Assembly: GCF_000730605.1 (NCBI RefSeq)
Contig: NZ_BBIS01000018.1
Coordinates: forward strand, 62,001-126,000
DNA from: Pseudomonas monteilii NBRC 103158 = DSM 14164
GTDB taxonomy: Bacteria; Pseudomonadota; Gammaproteobacteria; Pseudomonadales; Pseudomonadaceae
Direction of reading: 5' to 3'
Length of the DNA stretch: 64,000 nt
The position numbers and the translations under genes were made by a program. Of this stretch, positions 28,334 to 37,778 are shown one piece after another; position 1 is the first letter of the stretch; each line of letters opens with the position of its first letter. The notes under the pieces were generated by a model. It worked only from the letters and a program-made list of their open reading frames with translations. It was not told the origin of the DNA and did not search any database.

Positions 28334-29042
28334 CGCTGTTATCCGACTTCGAAATATTCATCGCGCTATAGCCTTCCTTGTTCAGGTCGGCAGCCCAATT
28401 GACAAACACGTTCTTCGACGCTTCATCGAGCTGCCGCACACTCTCCGGTAACTGCTTGAGCTGGGCGATCAGACGCGGCGACAGGCGCTCCTGAGAGGCG
28501 CCGATATCAAGCTCGACCACCTGATCCGCGAGGCGAAACAGGTAACGTTCCTGGGCATGGAAACGGATATCCACCCGCTCGACACCCAAGCCCTTCAACC
28601 TGGTGTTCAGCGCCATCTGCCCGGCCTTGCACCGCAGCGGCAGCATGATCTGCAGCGGCTCCCGGCCTTGGTCTACCCACCCCGAATGCCAACGCTGCAG
28701 CAGCGCATCAAGCAGACGGTCGTCCATCAGCAAATCCCCCAGCAATGACCGGGCGGCCTGTACAAGCTCTGCCTGCAACGCGCTTGCCATCACTCGCGAC
28801 TGCAGTAAAAGCCCGCTCACGTCAGCAGCGGCTTGCAGCACGCCTTGGGAATAACCGTCCTGAAAGGCGTTCGCACGAACACTGTCTGCCTCTTGTTGCG
28901 CTTCTGCCATACAGGCCTTGGCGCGCTCGCGGGCTTGCTGCATCAACAACCGACGATTACGCGCAGCCGTGCGTTCTTCATGCCTCAGCAGCAGGGCATC
29001 CGTCGAAGGAATGTCAGCAAGCGTTCTGATGGATTCGAGCAT
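28323..29042 (-). CDS. orgB: SctL/OrgB, stator protein of the ATPase complex
   Basis: A 239-residue protein starting [15 protein letters not shown]; an open frame upstream of this ATG is not coding because it is orgA in another frame. SctL proteins link the ATPase to the SctQ pods. The N-terminal part is a long charged helix (RRLLMQQARERAKACMAEAQ) and the C-terminal half has the HrpE/YscL-like layout. It overlaps orgA by 29 bases and orgC by 11, which implies coupled translation. Salmonella OrgB is 226 residues. Confidence 0.85.
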   Translation of the reverse strand: MLESIRTLADIPSTDALLLRHEERTAARNRRLLMQQARERAKACMAEAQQEADSVRANAFQDGYSQGVLQAAADVSGLLLQSRVMASALQAELVQAARSLLGDLLMDDRLLDALLQRWHSGWVDQGREPLQIMLPLRCKAGQMALNTRLKGLGVERVDIRFHAQERYLFRLADQVVELDIGASQERLSPRLIAQLKQLPESVRQLDEASKNVFVNWAADLNKEGYSAMNISKSDNSDEH

Positions 29043-29586
29043 GTTGTACCGCCAGGATGAAAAGTGACGAATTCGGCGCCAGGATCGGCAAGGTTTGCTG
29101 CAACTCGACCACTCGCGGCGAGAACTGCAAGAACAGACGCTGCATGAGCGCATCCGGGATGTATTGATGCCAAGCTGCCAAGGCAGCGAGCCCCAGGGCG
29201 TCGAGCGATGGCTCAAGTCCTTGCGCTTCGCTGATCACGACCGCTGGCCGATTGCCCAGGTTGATGCGGGCGAAGGCTCTTGTCGGAACATCGAGCTCAC
29301 GCATGCGCGCCCCGCGAGCCAGTTGCGGCCACATCAGGTGCGCCCCCATAAGGCGGGCGACTGCGGGCAAATGCTGCCAATGTGCGACCCAGCAATCAGT
29401 CCATGGATTGCGCTTGAGCTGTTGCGGATCGGGGCAACTGAGTGCCAACCCTCTTAGCAACGATTGGTTGAGCAGCGCGCGGGCTGCCGGCTCGCCAAAC
29501 AGCGCTGGCACAACACCCCGGTGAGGATGCAGATAGTCCAGCGGCTGCTGGAGGATGGCGCGCAGCGCTTCAGTCCCGCGAAGCAT
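29014..29586 (-). CDS. orgA: SctK/OrgA, sorting-platform adaptor
   Basis: A 190-residue protein between prgK and orgB, matching the length and position of OrgA/MxiK. SctK joins the cytoplasmic sorting platform to the inner-membrane ring. Features include a Trp-rich middle ([13 protein letters not shown]) and a C-terminal helical region. It overlaps prgK by 17 bases and orgB by 29. Assignment rests mainly on order, with modest sequence support. Confidence 0.8.
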   Translation of the reverse strand: MLRGTEALRAILQQPLDYLHPHRGVVPALFGEPAARALLNQSLLRGLALSCPDPQQLKRNPWTDCWVAHWQHLPAVARLMGAHLMWPQLARGARMRELDVPTRAFARINLGNRPAVVISEAQGLEPSLDALGLAALAAWHQYIPDALMQRLFLQFSPRVVELQQTLPILAPNSSLFILAVQHARIHQNAC

Positions 29587-30292
29587 GCCCGATCTCTTTC
29601 GACTGTCGATACCGCATGACCCAGTACGCTAGCGCAGCCAGAATGCCTAAGACGAACACGCCATAGAGCCAGGTAAAGGCGTAAGTGCGAGGCTCCGGGA
29701 AGGGGGCGGCATGCTGAATTAAAGCCCGCTTGGACAAGACCACCGAAATGTGTTCGTAGTCCACGGCCGAGAAACTGTTCTTGAGAAAACGCTTGATATC
29801 GCTGATCAGTAGCTGTGGCTCGCTGTCACGCTCATACACCACCAACGCCGAGACATGGATGGGCGCTACCTTGCGACCGCTTTCTCCGGTCTCCAGGTCG
29901 TAACTCACGTGTACCCGTGCTGAGACCACACCCTCCAGGGTATTCAACGACTGCTCCAGGCGCTGCTCCAGCGCACTGTACAGACGCGCCTTCTCGGCTC
30001 GCGGCGAAGCGACCAGAGCGTCCGCAGGAAACATCTGGGCGATTTCGACCCGCGGCTTGGAGGGTAGCGAGTACAGGGCCAACAGGTCGACCGCCGCTGC
30101 GAAATCCGCTTGCGCGATTTGCACCGAGTATCCGGTCTTACCGTTATCCACTTTGGTCGCAGTGATGTTATTGCGCTGCAGCACCGCTATCACTTCATTG
30201 ACCTGCTGTTGGTCAAGGCCCTCAAGCAAACTCGGTTGTCGACAGCCAACCAGCATCAAACAGAACAGCGCAAGCCAGGCAAAAACCTTCAT
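29570..30292 (-). CDS. prgK: SctJ/PrgK, inner-ring lipoprotein
   Basis: A 240-residue YscJ/FliF-family lipoprotein. The signal peptide ends in the lipobox LVGC with C17 as the acylated residue. Two ring-building motifs follow ([20 protein letters not shown] and the RVHVSY segment), and a C-terminal membrane helix spans about residues 204-229. It forms the inner-membrane ring with PrgH. Its ATG overlaps the prgJ stop (ATGA, 30289-30292). Confidence 0.95.
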   Translation of the reverse strand: MKVFAWLALFCLMLVGCRQPSLLEGLDQQQVNEVIAVLQRNNITATKVDNGKTGYSVQIAQADFAAAVDLLALYSLPSKPRVEIAQMFPADALVASPRAEKARLYSALEQRLEQSLNTLEGVVSARVHVSYDLETGESGRKVAPIHVSALVVYERDSEPQLLISDIKRFLKNSFSAVDYEHISVVLSKRALIQHAAPFPEPRTYAFTWLYGVFVLGILAALAYWVMRYRQSKEIGHASRD

Positions 30293-30597
30293 GACGAACG
30301 CAACAAGGTTTCGGCCGTTGTCACTGTTTTACGGACCAGGACGTTGAGTAAGGAGACATCGATGTTGTACTGCGCAGTGAGCAGCTGCAATTCGCTCAAC
30401 ACTTCCGGGTTGGTGATATCCGGGCGTTTGAGCATGGCAGTGATCCTTGCATGATCACGCTCGGTGCCCACAGCGGAGCTGGCGAAACTTTCGATCAAAC
30501 GACCCTCCAGGGAAACCACTGAGCCAGGCTCGGGACGCGCCAATTCGGCCATCCGAAGCGGACTCAGGTTCACTGACGTCAGGGAAGAAACAGACAT
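30289..30597 (-). CDS. prgJ: SctI/PrgJ, inner rod protein
   Basis: A 102-residue protein from the ATG at 30597, which has GGGG about 5 bases upstream; Salmonella PrgJ is 101 residues. The C-terminal region ([20 protein letters not shown] then [15 protein letters not shown]) is the conserved helical rod segment. It forms the base of the needle in the periplasm. Overlap with prgK couples their translation. Confidence 0.92.
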   Translation of the reverse strand: MSVSSLTSVNLSPLRMAELARPEPGSVVSLEGRLIESFASSAVGTERDHARITAMLKRPDITNPEVLSELQLLTAQYNIDVSLLNVLVRKTVTTAETLLRSS

Positions 30598-30665
30598 AGG
30601 AACCCCACAAGAACAGTGCCCGGCTGGCATACGAAATTCCTGCTAGCCGAGCGGAAACGCAAGAC

Positions 30666-30926
30666 TTAACGCGCGGCGGAAACTATCGCCGTGTCAATTT
30701 CTTTGAAGCCCTTGATCGTATTGGTCGCAACGTTACGGAACACGTTGTAGGAAGAGAATGCAGCCTGATAGGCCGCCAATAGCGTGGGGTCCGACGCATC
30801 TTCATGCAATGCGGCCAGTGCCTCATCGAGTTTGGTTTTGAGACCGGTAGCGCCGTCCTCGAAGCCCTGAGCCTGTCGACCCAGGAAGTCATCATGAAAC
30901 TCAATAGGATTTGAAACCGTACTCAT
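30666..30926 (-). CDS. prgI: SctF/PrgI, needle subunit
   Basis: An 86-residue needle protein. The second half (PTLLAAYQAAFSSYNVFRN, NTIKGFKEIDTAI) aligns nearly residue for residue with PrgI (PALLAAYQSKLSEYNLYRN, NTVKVFKDIDAAI). It polymerises into the extracellular needle. It lies 16 bases after prgH. Confidence 0.96.
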   Translation of the reverse strand: MSTVSNPIEFHDDFLGRQAQGFEDGATGLKTKLDEALAALHEDASDPTLLAAYQAAFSSYNVFRNVATNTIKGFKEIDTAIVSAAR

Positions 30927-30942
30927 ATATCAACCGTTATTA

Positions 30943-32109
30943 TCAAAGGGATTTAGGAAAGTACCAGGATGACGGCGTCATCTTGATGTAGCCCTGGGGG
31001 CCGTACTGGAACGACTTGCTCTTCAGCCAGTCATCTTTGAGCTCGATTGCGAAATGAACGTATCGCGCACCCCATTGGCGACCGAACGCTGCGACAAAGT
31101 CACCCAGTGCCTGTAACTGCGCGTCCTCAAGGCTGCCCTCGACCGTAAAGGTCACATCGTCAGCACGCTGGTGCCGAGTAAAGGGCAATGCCAAGCGTTG
31201 CAAGCCTTGCTCGGCCAGATGCAGGAGTTCGTCATCGTCACGTTGTACGATCTTTATTTCGTGAGCGTAGGGCGCGACGGCGACCAAAGCGCTCTCCAGG
31301 CGACGCTGCAATCCGGGGGACAGCACGCTGCGCTGGCGACTGATCCATAACTGCGGAACCACCGGATCACTGAGGTCCATACGGTGAAAGGCGAGTTGTG
31401 GCGCCAGGCTGGACACTAAACTCTCCAAGCGGTAGCGCTCGTCCTCTGTGGTCATCACCTGAGTCGCCGAGTACCCATTGCGCACCAATACCTGCCTTCC
31501 CCATGCGGCATCGCGCTCGGAGTGGGCGAAGACGTAAATCGCCTGGTCGCGGCCGTACAGGGCGACCATGTTGTTATTCCCCCCGGCAATCAGCGCCTCA
31601 ACATTCGACACAGGGGTGGAACTCGAAGCGTACCAACCGAACATGGCCAAGCCAGCCATTATTACCAGCACCGCTGCAACAGCCACTCGCCGCGAAACAA
31701 TAACGGGCATCCGAGCCGGCTCAGGCCCAGCAAGCACAGCTGCCCCTTGTACCAACAACTCGCTCCGCCACGCTTCATCGAATGGGCGTACGGCGATTAG
31801 CAACTCCGATATATGCTCCAGAGACTGGAATGGTATGGGCCGCTCGACCACACCTTCGTCGCCCAGGATTCGCACGACACACTCCGCGCGGTCATCATCC
31901 CCAAGCAAGACCTCAAAGTTGCATCCCCCATACGCCAGCGGAATGTAGATGGCATTTTCCGGAACACTGAGCGGATGTTCAATCGAGCAAAACTTTGCCT
32001 CAGAACCAACGACAAAAAGAGTACGCTGCTGCGCCAGATCAAATTCGCAACCCTGCAGCGGGCCGTTGAACACCCTCAGGACGCATTGCGTTGCAGGAGA
32101 GTCCTGCAT
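30943..32109 (-). CDS. prgH: SctD/PrgH, inner-ring protein
   Basis: About 388 residues from the ATG at 32109; two GTG codons lie just upstream (32121, 32118). The N-terminal FHA-like cytoplasmic domain (CVLRVFNGPLQGCEFDLAQQ) precedes one membrane helix at about residues 140-160 (VAVAAVLVIMAGLAMFGWYA) and a large periplasmic ring domain. This is the PrgH architecture, and Salmonella PrgH is 392 residues. It opens the prgHIJK-orgABC block. Confidence 0.93.
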   Translation of the reverse strand: MQDSPATQCVLRVFNGPLQGCEFDLAQQRTLFVVGSEAKFCSIEHPLSVPENAIYIPLAYGGCNFEVLLGDDDRAECVVRILGDEGVVERPIPFQSLEHISELLIAVRPFDEAWRSELLVQGAAVLAGPEPARMPVIVSRRVAVAAVLVIMAGLAMFGWYASSSTPVSNVEALIAGGNNNMVALYGRDQAIYVFAHSERDAAWGRQVLVRNGYSATQVMTTEDERYRLESLVSSLAPQLAFHRMDLSDPVVPQLWISRQRSVLSPGLQRRLESALVAVAPYAHEIKIVQRDDDELLHLAEQGLQRLALPFTRHQRADDVTFTVEGSLEDAQLQALGDFVAAFGRQWGARYVHFAIELKDDWLKSKSFQYGPQGYIKMTPSSWYFPKSL

Positions 32110-32203
32110 GCTGTTCACCACTTGGTCTAACTCTATGAAAAGCGCCTACCGCTTCGGCGTGCGATCAATGATAGGGCGTGGAAGGTAGAGAATCCTGATC
32201 AGA

Positions 32204-32884
32204 TTATGAGGAACATCTGTTGCAAGCGATCAGAATCCGGCTAGAAGAATGCCGGTCACCGGCTTCGAACCAGCAACGAACACTGAGATAATGTTCACGT
32301 GTTATTCGCTCGACTTTCGACAGGTAATCATCGGAAGCTTGCGCATTAGCTGTAGGCCCCGCCGGCATCACACAAACACGCCCACCAAATGCGGCGGCCA
32401 ATCGGCGAACCTCTTCGCACTGCATTTCCAGGGCACACTCATCATCCTGCGCCAGCAACGGCAAGACTAATAACGAGGGCACCGATGAAGGCGGCTCCCC
32501 TCGTTCGACGACCTCCCCAACAAAGCGATAACCCTTGCCATAGACCGTCTTGATATAGTCATTTTCACGCCCCAGCAACTTGCGCAACGCATAAATGCAG
32601 CGGGTAAGGGACTCCTCGGCCACGTCGCAGTTGGGCCACACCTGGTCCAGCAGCCAGCCCTTGGGAACTAGCGAGCCCGCCGCTGCCAACAATAACTGTA
32701 GTACATGCAATTCCTTGGGTGGGAGATGTAGTCCGGTACCGTCACGTAGAAGTAACCCATCCTCCTGCAATATCCATTGGCCAAACACAAACGACCGCCC
32801 TGGCAATTGATCAGTAACCCCTTCCATAATGCAAATTGCCCCATCCCAATGCGATGAATATGCCGTGACATTGGCGGAGTTCAT
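32204..32884 (-). CDS. HilA-like OmpR-type transcription regulator, short form
   Basis: About 226 residues. Residues about 31-125 are a winged-helix OmpR/HilA DNA-binding domain (FGQWILQEDGLLLRDG, LHLPPKELHVLQLLLAA, YIKTVYGKGYRFVGEV). Unlike HilA (553 residues) only about 100 residues follow, so the TPR-like C-terminal half is absent; the remaining segment resembles the sensor-linker of CadC-type regulators. It lies 94 bases upstream of prgH on the same strand and probably activates the prg-org operon and perhaps inv. The ATG at 32884 lacks a clear ribosome site; the one at 32827 is also possible. Confidence 0.85.
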   Translation of the reverse strand: MNSANVTAYSSHWDGAICIMEGVTDQLPGRSFVFGQWILQEDGLLLRDGTGLHLPPKELHVLQLLLAAAGSLVPKGWLLDQVWPNCDVAEESLTRCIYALRKLLGRENDYIKTVYGKGYRFVGEVVERGEPPSSVPSLLVLPLLAQDDECALEMQCEEVRRLAAAFGGRVCVMPAGPTANAQASDDYLSKVERITREHYLSVRCWFEAGDRHSSSRILIACNRCSS

Positions 32885-33095
32885 CCGCACCCGGCGTGAG
32901 TGACCAACTATAGGGGAAGTGATACCTACGATATTTGAGACTTCTCTACAAGAAGCTAGAGACTAATCCGCATTATCCAAGGAAAGGCTCTAATTCACCA
33001 TTGAGTCGCCGACGCATACCGTGTGCGGCATATTAGAGATATCTTGCCGAAAAATGGCTACGCACCCTTACCAGTGCGCACGTTCGGGAGAGTGC

Positions 33096-33359
33096 TCAGA
33101 CAGACGCCTGAGCGATTGCCTCATGAACCACGCGATAAAGATCCTCCACGTTACGAATACTGGCCAAACCCTCTGGAAGCAGTTCAATACCCAGGACATA
33201 GTTAATTTCCAAAGCAATATCCAGAAAATTCAACGAATCCGCACCGAGGTCCTCCACCAAGCGGGCGCTTGAGGTAACGGCCTCGACATCGACCACGAGT
33301 TTATCAGCGAGAATTGCGACAATAACGGTCTCGATTTCAAGCTTCATCATTTGCTTCAT
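33096..33359 (-). CDS. iacP: IacP-type acyl carrier protein
   Basis: An 87-residue ACP (82 in Salmonella IacP). The phosphopantetheine site is S42 in LVEDLGADSLNFLDIA. It lies 10 bases after sipD, as in SPI-1, where IacP is reported to help translocator secretion or modification. No phosphopantetheinyl transferase or acyltransferase is encoded nearby, so loading would rely on a housekeeping enzyme. The start is ambiguous among three close Met codons; the longest of these is given. Confidence 0.9.
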   Translation of the reverse strand: MKQMMKLEIETVIVAILADKLVVDVEAVTSSARLVEDLGADSLNFLDIALEINYVLGIELLPEGLASIRNVEDLYRVVHEAIAQASV

Positions 33360-33369
33360 AACGACGACG

Positions 33370-34323
33370 TCAGCCAATCCCGCTCGCGAGCGCCTTGAGC
33401 ATCTCTGCATACTGGCTCAATTGCGAGGAGAGAATCTTGTTGAAGTTCTCGTGATACGAGTTGGCGTTACCGTACTTGGTAGTGAATAACTGTAGCTGGT
33501 TCTTCAAATCGCCTTCCTGGCTGTTAAACCCGGTTTGCCAAGCCTGGAATTTCGCGGTATCCCACTTCACGGTACCGTTGGGAGCCGCTGCGATCATTGC
33601 ATCCAGCGGTGACAAGTCCATCATCACTCGATAACCACCCTGGCCATCAGGCTGCACACATGAATCGGGCAACCCCAAGGCCTTGGCCCACTTCTGTGCC
33701 TCCTCCTGTGTCGCAGACCCCGAAACGGGATAGAGGACGCCATCCGGGGCTTGCTGGTACTTATTACGCAACGCTTCTAACGCAGCGCGCAGTCCCCCGC
33801 TGATTTCGACTTCCTTACCGTCCGACTTACCCGTAATCCAGTCCCCCATCTTCGCCATGATGGTTTCGTTGAATTCCTTGTAGAAGTCCGAGTATTTGGT
33901 CAGCAGCGCTTCGTAGATCGCCAGGTATTCGCCCTTGATAAAACCGATCATCGCCAGCAATTGCTCAAAAAAATCGGCGCTGCCACTGAACGGGTTCAAC
34001 GCATTGCGAGCAGCTTCTGGCGCCAACGGCAAATCGCCTATTTTCTTGAGTGTCTCATCCTTCCACTCCTGGATGTCAGGGCTAGCAGGGTGGGCAAGGG
34101 CTGCCCATTTGCGCAACTCGGCTTCCAGCAAATGCCCCTGAACCTTATTGGGCTTTACGGTTCCGAGCACTGCAGTGCCTAACCGGGACACTACCGACTG
34201 CGTCAGCCGTTCAGCCGCCGACAGGCGCGGACGATGCTCGACCTCAAGACTGCCAACCTTTTCATCCGCCGGCTGATCGATACGCAGCGCAATGGCAGGG
34301 TAGGCCCTTGTGACAATTTCCAT
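33370..34323 (-). CDS. sipD: SctA/SipD, needle-tip protein
   Basis: A 317-residue IpaD/SipD/BipD-family protein. GGAGG lies 7 bases before the ATG at 34323, so the more upstream in-frame codons are not used. The central region (WITGKSDGKEVEISGGLRAA) and the C-terminal long helix (SYHENFNKILSSQLSQYAEM) fit the family. It caps the needle and controls translocator release. It lies between sipC and iacP as in SPI-1. Confidence 0.93.
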   Translation of the reverse strand: MEIVTRAYPAIALRIDQPADEKVGSLEVEHRPRLSAAERLTQSVVSRLGTAVLGTVKPNKVQGHLLEAELRKWAALAHPASPDIQEWKDETLKKIGDLPLAPEAARNALNPFSGSADFFEQLLAMIGFIKGEYLAIYEALLTKYSDFYKEFNETIMAKMGDWITGKSDGKEVEISGGLRAALEALRNKYQQAPDGVLYPVSGSATQEEAQKWAKALGLPDSCVQPDGQGGYRVMMDLSPLDAMIAAAPNGTVKWDTAKFQAWQTGFNSQEGDLKNQLQLFTTKYGNANSYHENFNKILSSQLSQYAEMLKALASGIG

Positions 34324-34337
34324 GATTTGCCTCCTGA

Positions 34338-35366
34338 TCAAGCGCGCACAGAGGCGATTGCGTTCATGGTGGAGCCGCGGCTGTCGACCAACTGCTGGAT
34401 GGCGTCGAGCGTTTTGCTGAGCAGCGTCGTATATTCATTGATACTCTGGCTGGCGACATCACTGACCGCCTTGTTCAAACCCTGCTCGGACTGGTGCAGC
34501 ACTTCACGCTGGCGCTCTGAATACTCTTGCAAACGCAGGATGGCGGACAACCCGGAGCTGATGATCATCGCCATAGAACTGATGGCACCGCCAACAGTCA
34601 GGTTGCCTTCGTAGGTTTTCGCCTGCAGCGCACTTTTCATGCGCGCTTGCGTGGCCTGATCAACCGCCTCACGAATCTTCGACTCAAGGACTGCCCGCTT
34701 GCTCGGGTCAATTTCCAAGTCAACGCGCATCTGGTGTGCCTGCGCATCGAACTTCGCCGCAGCCGACTGGTTGATCTTGATATCAGTATGCTTCTGGCTC
34801 TGCCCACGCAAGGACAACCCGGCACCCGCGACGGCCATTGTAGTGGCAACGACCGCACCACTGACCGCAGCCCACATCGCGGCCTCACCACCGGCCATGA
34901 TTGCAACGCCTTGCGCAATGGCGGCCTCATAGGCCATCTGCGTGAACTTGCCGCTCATTTCAGCGCTCGATTTGCGTGCGATATTGAGCGCGACAATCGA
35001 TGCCACCAACACACCGATATGTTTTTCCCACACGGCGGGGTCGAACGACAACAGGTCCGCCACCGGATCTTTCACCGCACCTTCGGTACCTTCTTTCTCC
35101 TGCTGGACCACAGTGGCCAGAAACAAGCCCATCATCGCCTGGCTTTCGCTCTCACTGAACCCTGAGGTTTCCAGGTGCTGATTCAACTGCTGAGACGTCA
35201 TTGCTTCGCCAGCCTGCGCGTGCCGAGACATCAACACCTGCGCTTCGAACCGTCCACTGATACTGCTGATCGACAGCGGCTGCTTTTGATCGACGACCTT
35301 ACCTGCCACCTCTGCAATCTGAAGGCTGCTTACCGATGTGGAACGACTACTGATTGAAAAATCCAT
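34338..35366 (-). CDS. sipC: SctB/SipC, minor translocator
   Basis: A 342-residue IpaC/SipC/BipC-family translocator. A long hydrophobic region at about residues 144-182 (AIAQGVAIMAGGEAAMWAAV and on) and a second near 255-274 (AISSMAMIISSGLSAIL) are the membrane-inserting parts. It lacks a signal peptide, as expected for type III substrates. The N-terminus is Ser-rich (MDFSISSRSTSVSSLQ). It lies between sipB and sipD and would form the host-membrane pore with SipB. Confidence 0.92.
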   Translation of the reverse strand: MDFSISSRSTSVSSLQIAEVAGKVVDQKQPLSISSISGRFEAQVLMSRHAQAGEAMTSQQLNQHLETSGFSESESQAMMGLFLATVVQQEKEGTEGAVKDPVADLLSFDPAVWEKHIGVLVASIVALNIARKSSAEMSGKFTQMAYEAAIAQGVAIMAGGEAAMWAAVSGAVVATTMAVAGAGLSLRGQSQKHTDIKINQSAAAKFDAQAHQMRVDLEIDPSKRAVLESKIREAVDQATQARMKSALQAKTYEGNLTVGGAISSMAMIISSGLSAILRLQEYSERQREVLHQSEQGLNKAVSDVASQSINEYTTLLSKTLDAIQQLVDSRGSTMNAIASVRA

Positions 35367-35385
35367 GAGTGCTAATCCTGTTGAA

Positions 35386-37143
35386 TCAAATGTTGCGTGC
35401 CATGCTCAAGCTGCTGCTATTGATACTGTCCTGGATGCCGAAGGCTTGCTTGATGGCGTTATCCTTGGCCTTCATCGACTGATCGAAGAGTTGAACCATG
35501 TCGCTCAGATAGTTCTTCATCTGCTCGGAGATAACCTTGGCGAGCTCGAATTCAGCCAGATGTTGCGCCGCGTTGCGCTGGTGAATACCCGACTTGGTTT
35601 CCAACGCGGACTGGGCAGCGACACCGCCCGCCTCTACGACCGCCACTGAAGCAGCCAGGCGCGATGCATACATCTCCAGGGAGATTGCATCCGACTTGAG
35701 GCCTATGCTGGTACGGGCCTTGGTCATGACACTGGAAAAACCATTGCTGACCGCCCGAGCGGCCTGCTTGAGCATTTGTGGCGCCATCTTGTTGGCCAAT
35801 TTGCCGAACATGTTGCCCATCGCACTGGCGACCCGGCCCGCAGCGGACTTGCCAACGACTGCTACAACCACCAGCACCGCGACCATGACCACGGCACCAA
35901 TGATTGCGCCCATGATCATCCCCGCCATATCGGCCGACGCCGCATCGACGCCGGCCTTCTTCAGAAGATCGGCAATCCCCTTACCGATGCCCTGAATCAT
36001 CGGGCCGAGGATATTGTCCATCAGAGGCTTCATGGCCTTCTCCATGAACGACACCCCGGTCAACTCCTTGACTACCATGTCCGCTGCCATCAATCCCACA
36101 CCGACAGCTGCCAGCGCCAGACTGGCTCCGCCCGTGAAGGCAGCCCCGACAACACTGACCACGGTCAGCACGGCGCCCAGAATCTTACCGATACAGCCTG
36201 CCGTCTTGCTGGCAGCTTCGGCTTTACGCACTTGTTCCAGGTACTCTTCAGATTTTTTCTCCATGTACTCCTGACGCGCCGCCTGCATGCTGCGGAACAA
36301 CTCCTGTTCCGCTTCAATCTTGTTTTCAGCGCTTTCGCCCATCAACGCTGCAAAACGTGTCATCAGCAGCACCATGGTCGCAGCCGCGTTCAGCTGACGC
36401 TTGATGCCATCGAGCACCGGCTTGTCGCCCAGCCCCGCATTTTCCACCGACCTGGCCAGAGCCTCAGCCTTTTTGCCCGCCTCCCCAGCCACCTTGACTG
36501 CGGCCAGATACTTCAGCTCGGCCTTGCTCAGTAATTGTTGGGCGGCGGTCAAGTTGCCTTGCGCCAGATCACGGGCGGCCAAGGCTTTGGCATGCTCGGG
36601 CGTACCCGGCTCGGTTTTCCCCAGCGCCGCTTCAGCATCGGCCAGCGCCCTTTGCGCACTGTCGACTTTAGCCTTGGCTGCGGCGAGCTCTTGCTCGGAT
36701 ACGCTCGCAGAGGCGACAGCCGCTTCCAGTTCCGCCAGCGCACTCAGATAATCGTCTGACAATGCCTTGTTGCCCTCAGCGCTGGCCTTGGCCGCCGACC
36801 TGAGGATTTCCATGCGCGACTTGAGTGACTCCAGGCTGACGTCACCCAACAAGTTGATGAGCGAGGCCATCAACAAGGTGAACCTGTCTTCAGACCCCTT
36901 TCTCGCACGCTCAGCACTTGGCGGTGGCGAAGCCAGAAGCGGCCTACCCAGCGCAGCAGTATTTTCACCTTGCGACTGAGCGGCGTAGCTCACACCTTGC
37001 AGGTTGGCCAGTGCCGTATCGGCAGCGCGCTGCCAGGCCTTGGTGTTGGCCGCTTTACTCGCCGCTTCGGCATAACGTTCCCTGCCGGCCTGACTGGCCT
37101 GCGTTTCCGGGGATAGGCGTGAGTACAAAGCCCTGATATCCAT
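35386..37143 (-). CDS. sipB: SctE/SipB, major translocator
   Basis: A 585-residue IpaB/SipB/BipB-family pore protein (593 in Salmonella). A long coiled coil at about residues 115-240 (Ala/Lys/Glu-rich) is followed by two hydrophobic regions at about 318-361 (GAVLTVVSVVGAAFTGGASL) and 404-431 (GMIMGAIIGAVVMVAVLVVV). The start overlaps the sicA stop in TAATG, a coupled translator-chaperone pair. It needs SicA for stability. Confidence 0.95.
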   Translation of the reverse strand: MDIRALYSRLSPETQASQAGRERYAEAASKAANTKAWQRAADTALANLQGVSYAAQSQGENTAALGRPLLASPPPSAERARKGSEDRFTLLMASLINLLGDVSLESLKSRMEILRSAAKASAEGNKALSDDYLSALAELEAAVASASVSEQELAAAKAKVDSAQRALADAEAALGKTEPGTPEHAKALAARDLAQGNLTAAQQLLSKAELKYLAAVKVAGEAGKKAEALARSVENAGLGDKPVLDGIKRQLNAAATMVLLMTRFAALMGESAENKIEAEQELFRSMQAARQEYMEKKSEEYLEQVRKAEAASKTAGCIGKILGAVLTVVSVVGAAFTGGASLALAAVGVGLMAADMVVKELTGVSFMEKAMKPLMDNILGPMIQGIGKGIADLLKKAGVDAASADMAGMIMGAIIGAVVMVAVLVVVAVVGKSAAGRVASAMGNMFGKLANKMAPQMLKQAARAVSNGFSSVMTKARTSIGLKSDAISLEMYASRLAASVAVVEAGGVAAQSALETKSGIHQRNAAQHLAEFELAKVISEQMKNYLSDMVQLFDQSMKAKDNAIKQAFGIQDSINSSSLSMARNI

Positions 37144-37640
37144 TACAACTCTTTCTCCGAATGATCGGCGTCGATAGTGGTCAACGCATTCAGGTAAGCC
37201 TGGGCCTGCTCGCGCATACCCGGCTCCTGAACACGCTCGATGACATACTCAAAACACAACTTGGCCTTGCCGGCTTTACCCAGCGCCAGCTGGCATTGGC
37301 CGGTATAGAGCATCGGGCGGTAATCATTTTTACCTTGGGCAAAAGCGACGGCATACAGATCAACCGCTTTCTGATAGTTCTGTTTGAGCTGATGCACCGC
37401 CGCCAGCCCCATCCAGTACTGCGCGTTGTAGAAGTCGTAGATACACAGGAAATGGAAAAACTTTTCCGCATCGTCCAGACGCCCCTGCTCGTAGAACTCA
37501 TAGGCAAAGGCGTAGAGGTCATCCATCTGCTCGGTACTGACGCCGCGCAACTCTTTGAGCGACGCACCATCAAGTACGGCCTGCATCACATGCTCGGCAA
37601 TCCGGTCCTCTTCCTGCTCTGTATGTTTTCGACTACTCAT
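37143..37640 (-). CDS. sicA: SctG/SicA, translocator chaperone
   Basis: A 165-residue TPR chaperone of the SicA/IpgC/LcrH class. TPR-type repeats are visible (AYEFYEQGRLDDAEKFFHFL; YWMGLAAVHQLKQNYQKAVD; QCQLALGKAGKAKLCFEYVI). AGGAG precedes the ATG. It binds SipB and SipC, and in Salmonella SicA also co-activates with InvF, which is present at 49 kb; the same link is likely here. A 138-base gap with no gene separates it from spaS. Confidence 0.95.
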   Translation of the reverse strand: MSSRKHTEQEEDRIAEHVMQAVLDGASLKELRGVSTEQMDDLYAFAYEFYEQGRLDDAEKFFHFLCIYDFYNAQYWMGLAAVHQLKQNYQKAVDLYAVAFAQGKNDYRPMLYTGQCQLALGKAGKAKLCFEYVIERVQEPGMREQAQAYLNALTTIDADHSEKEL

Positions 37641-37778
37641 GACTACTTACTCCTGAATGTTTCTTCAGCGGTGCTGACAAGGCTATTGAGCCAGCTGAAG
37701 GCAAGGGGCGCCGTCACAAAACGCTCATCGTGGTGTTCGTGAATCACTCTGCCTGCATTCGGTTTCGCAGGAAGCCCG

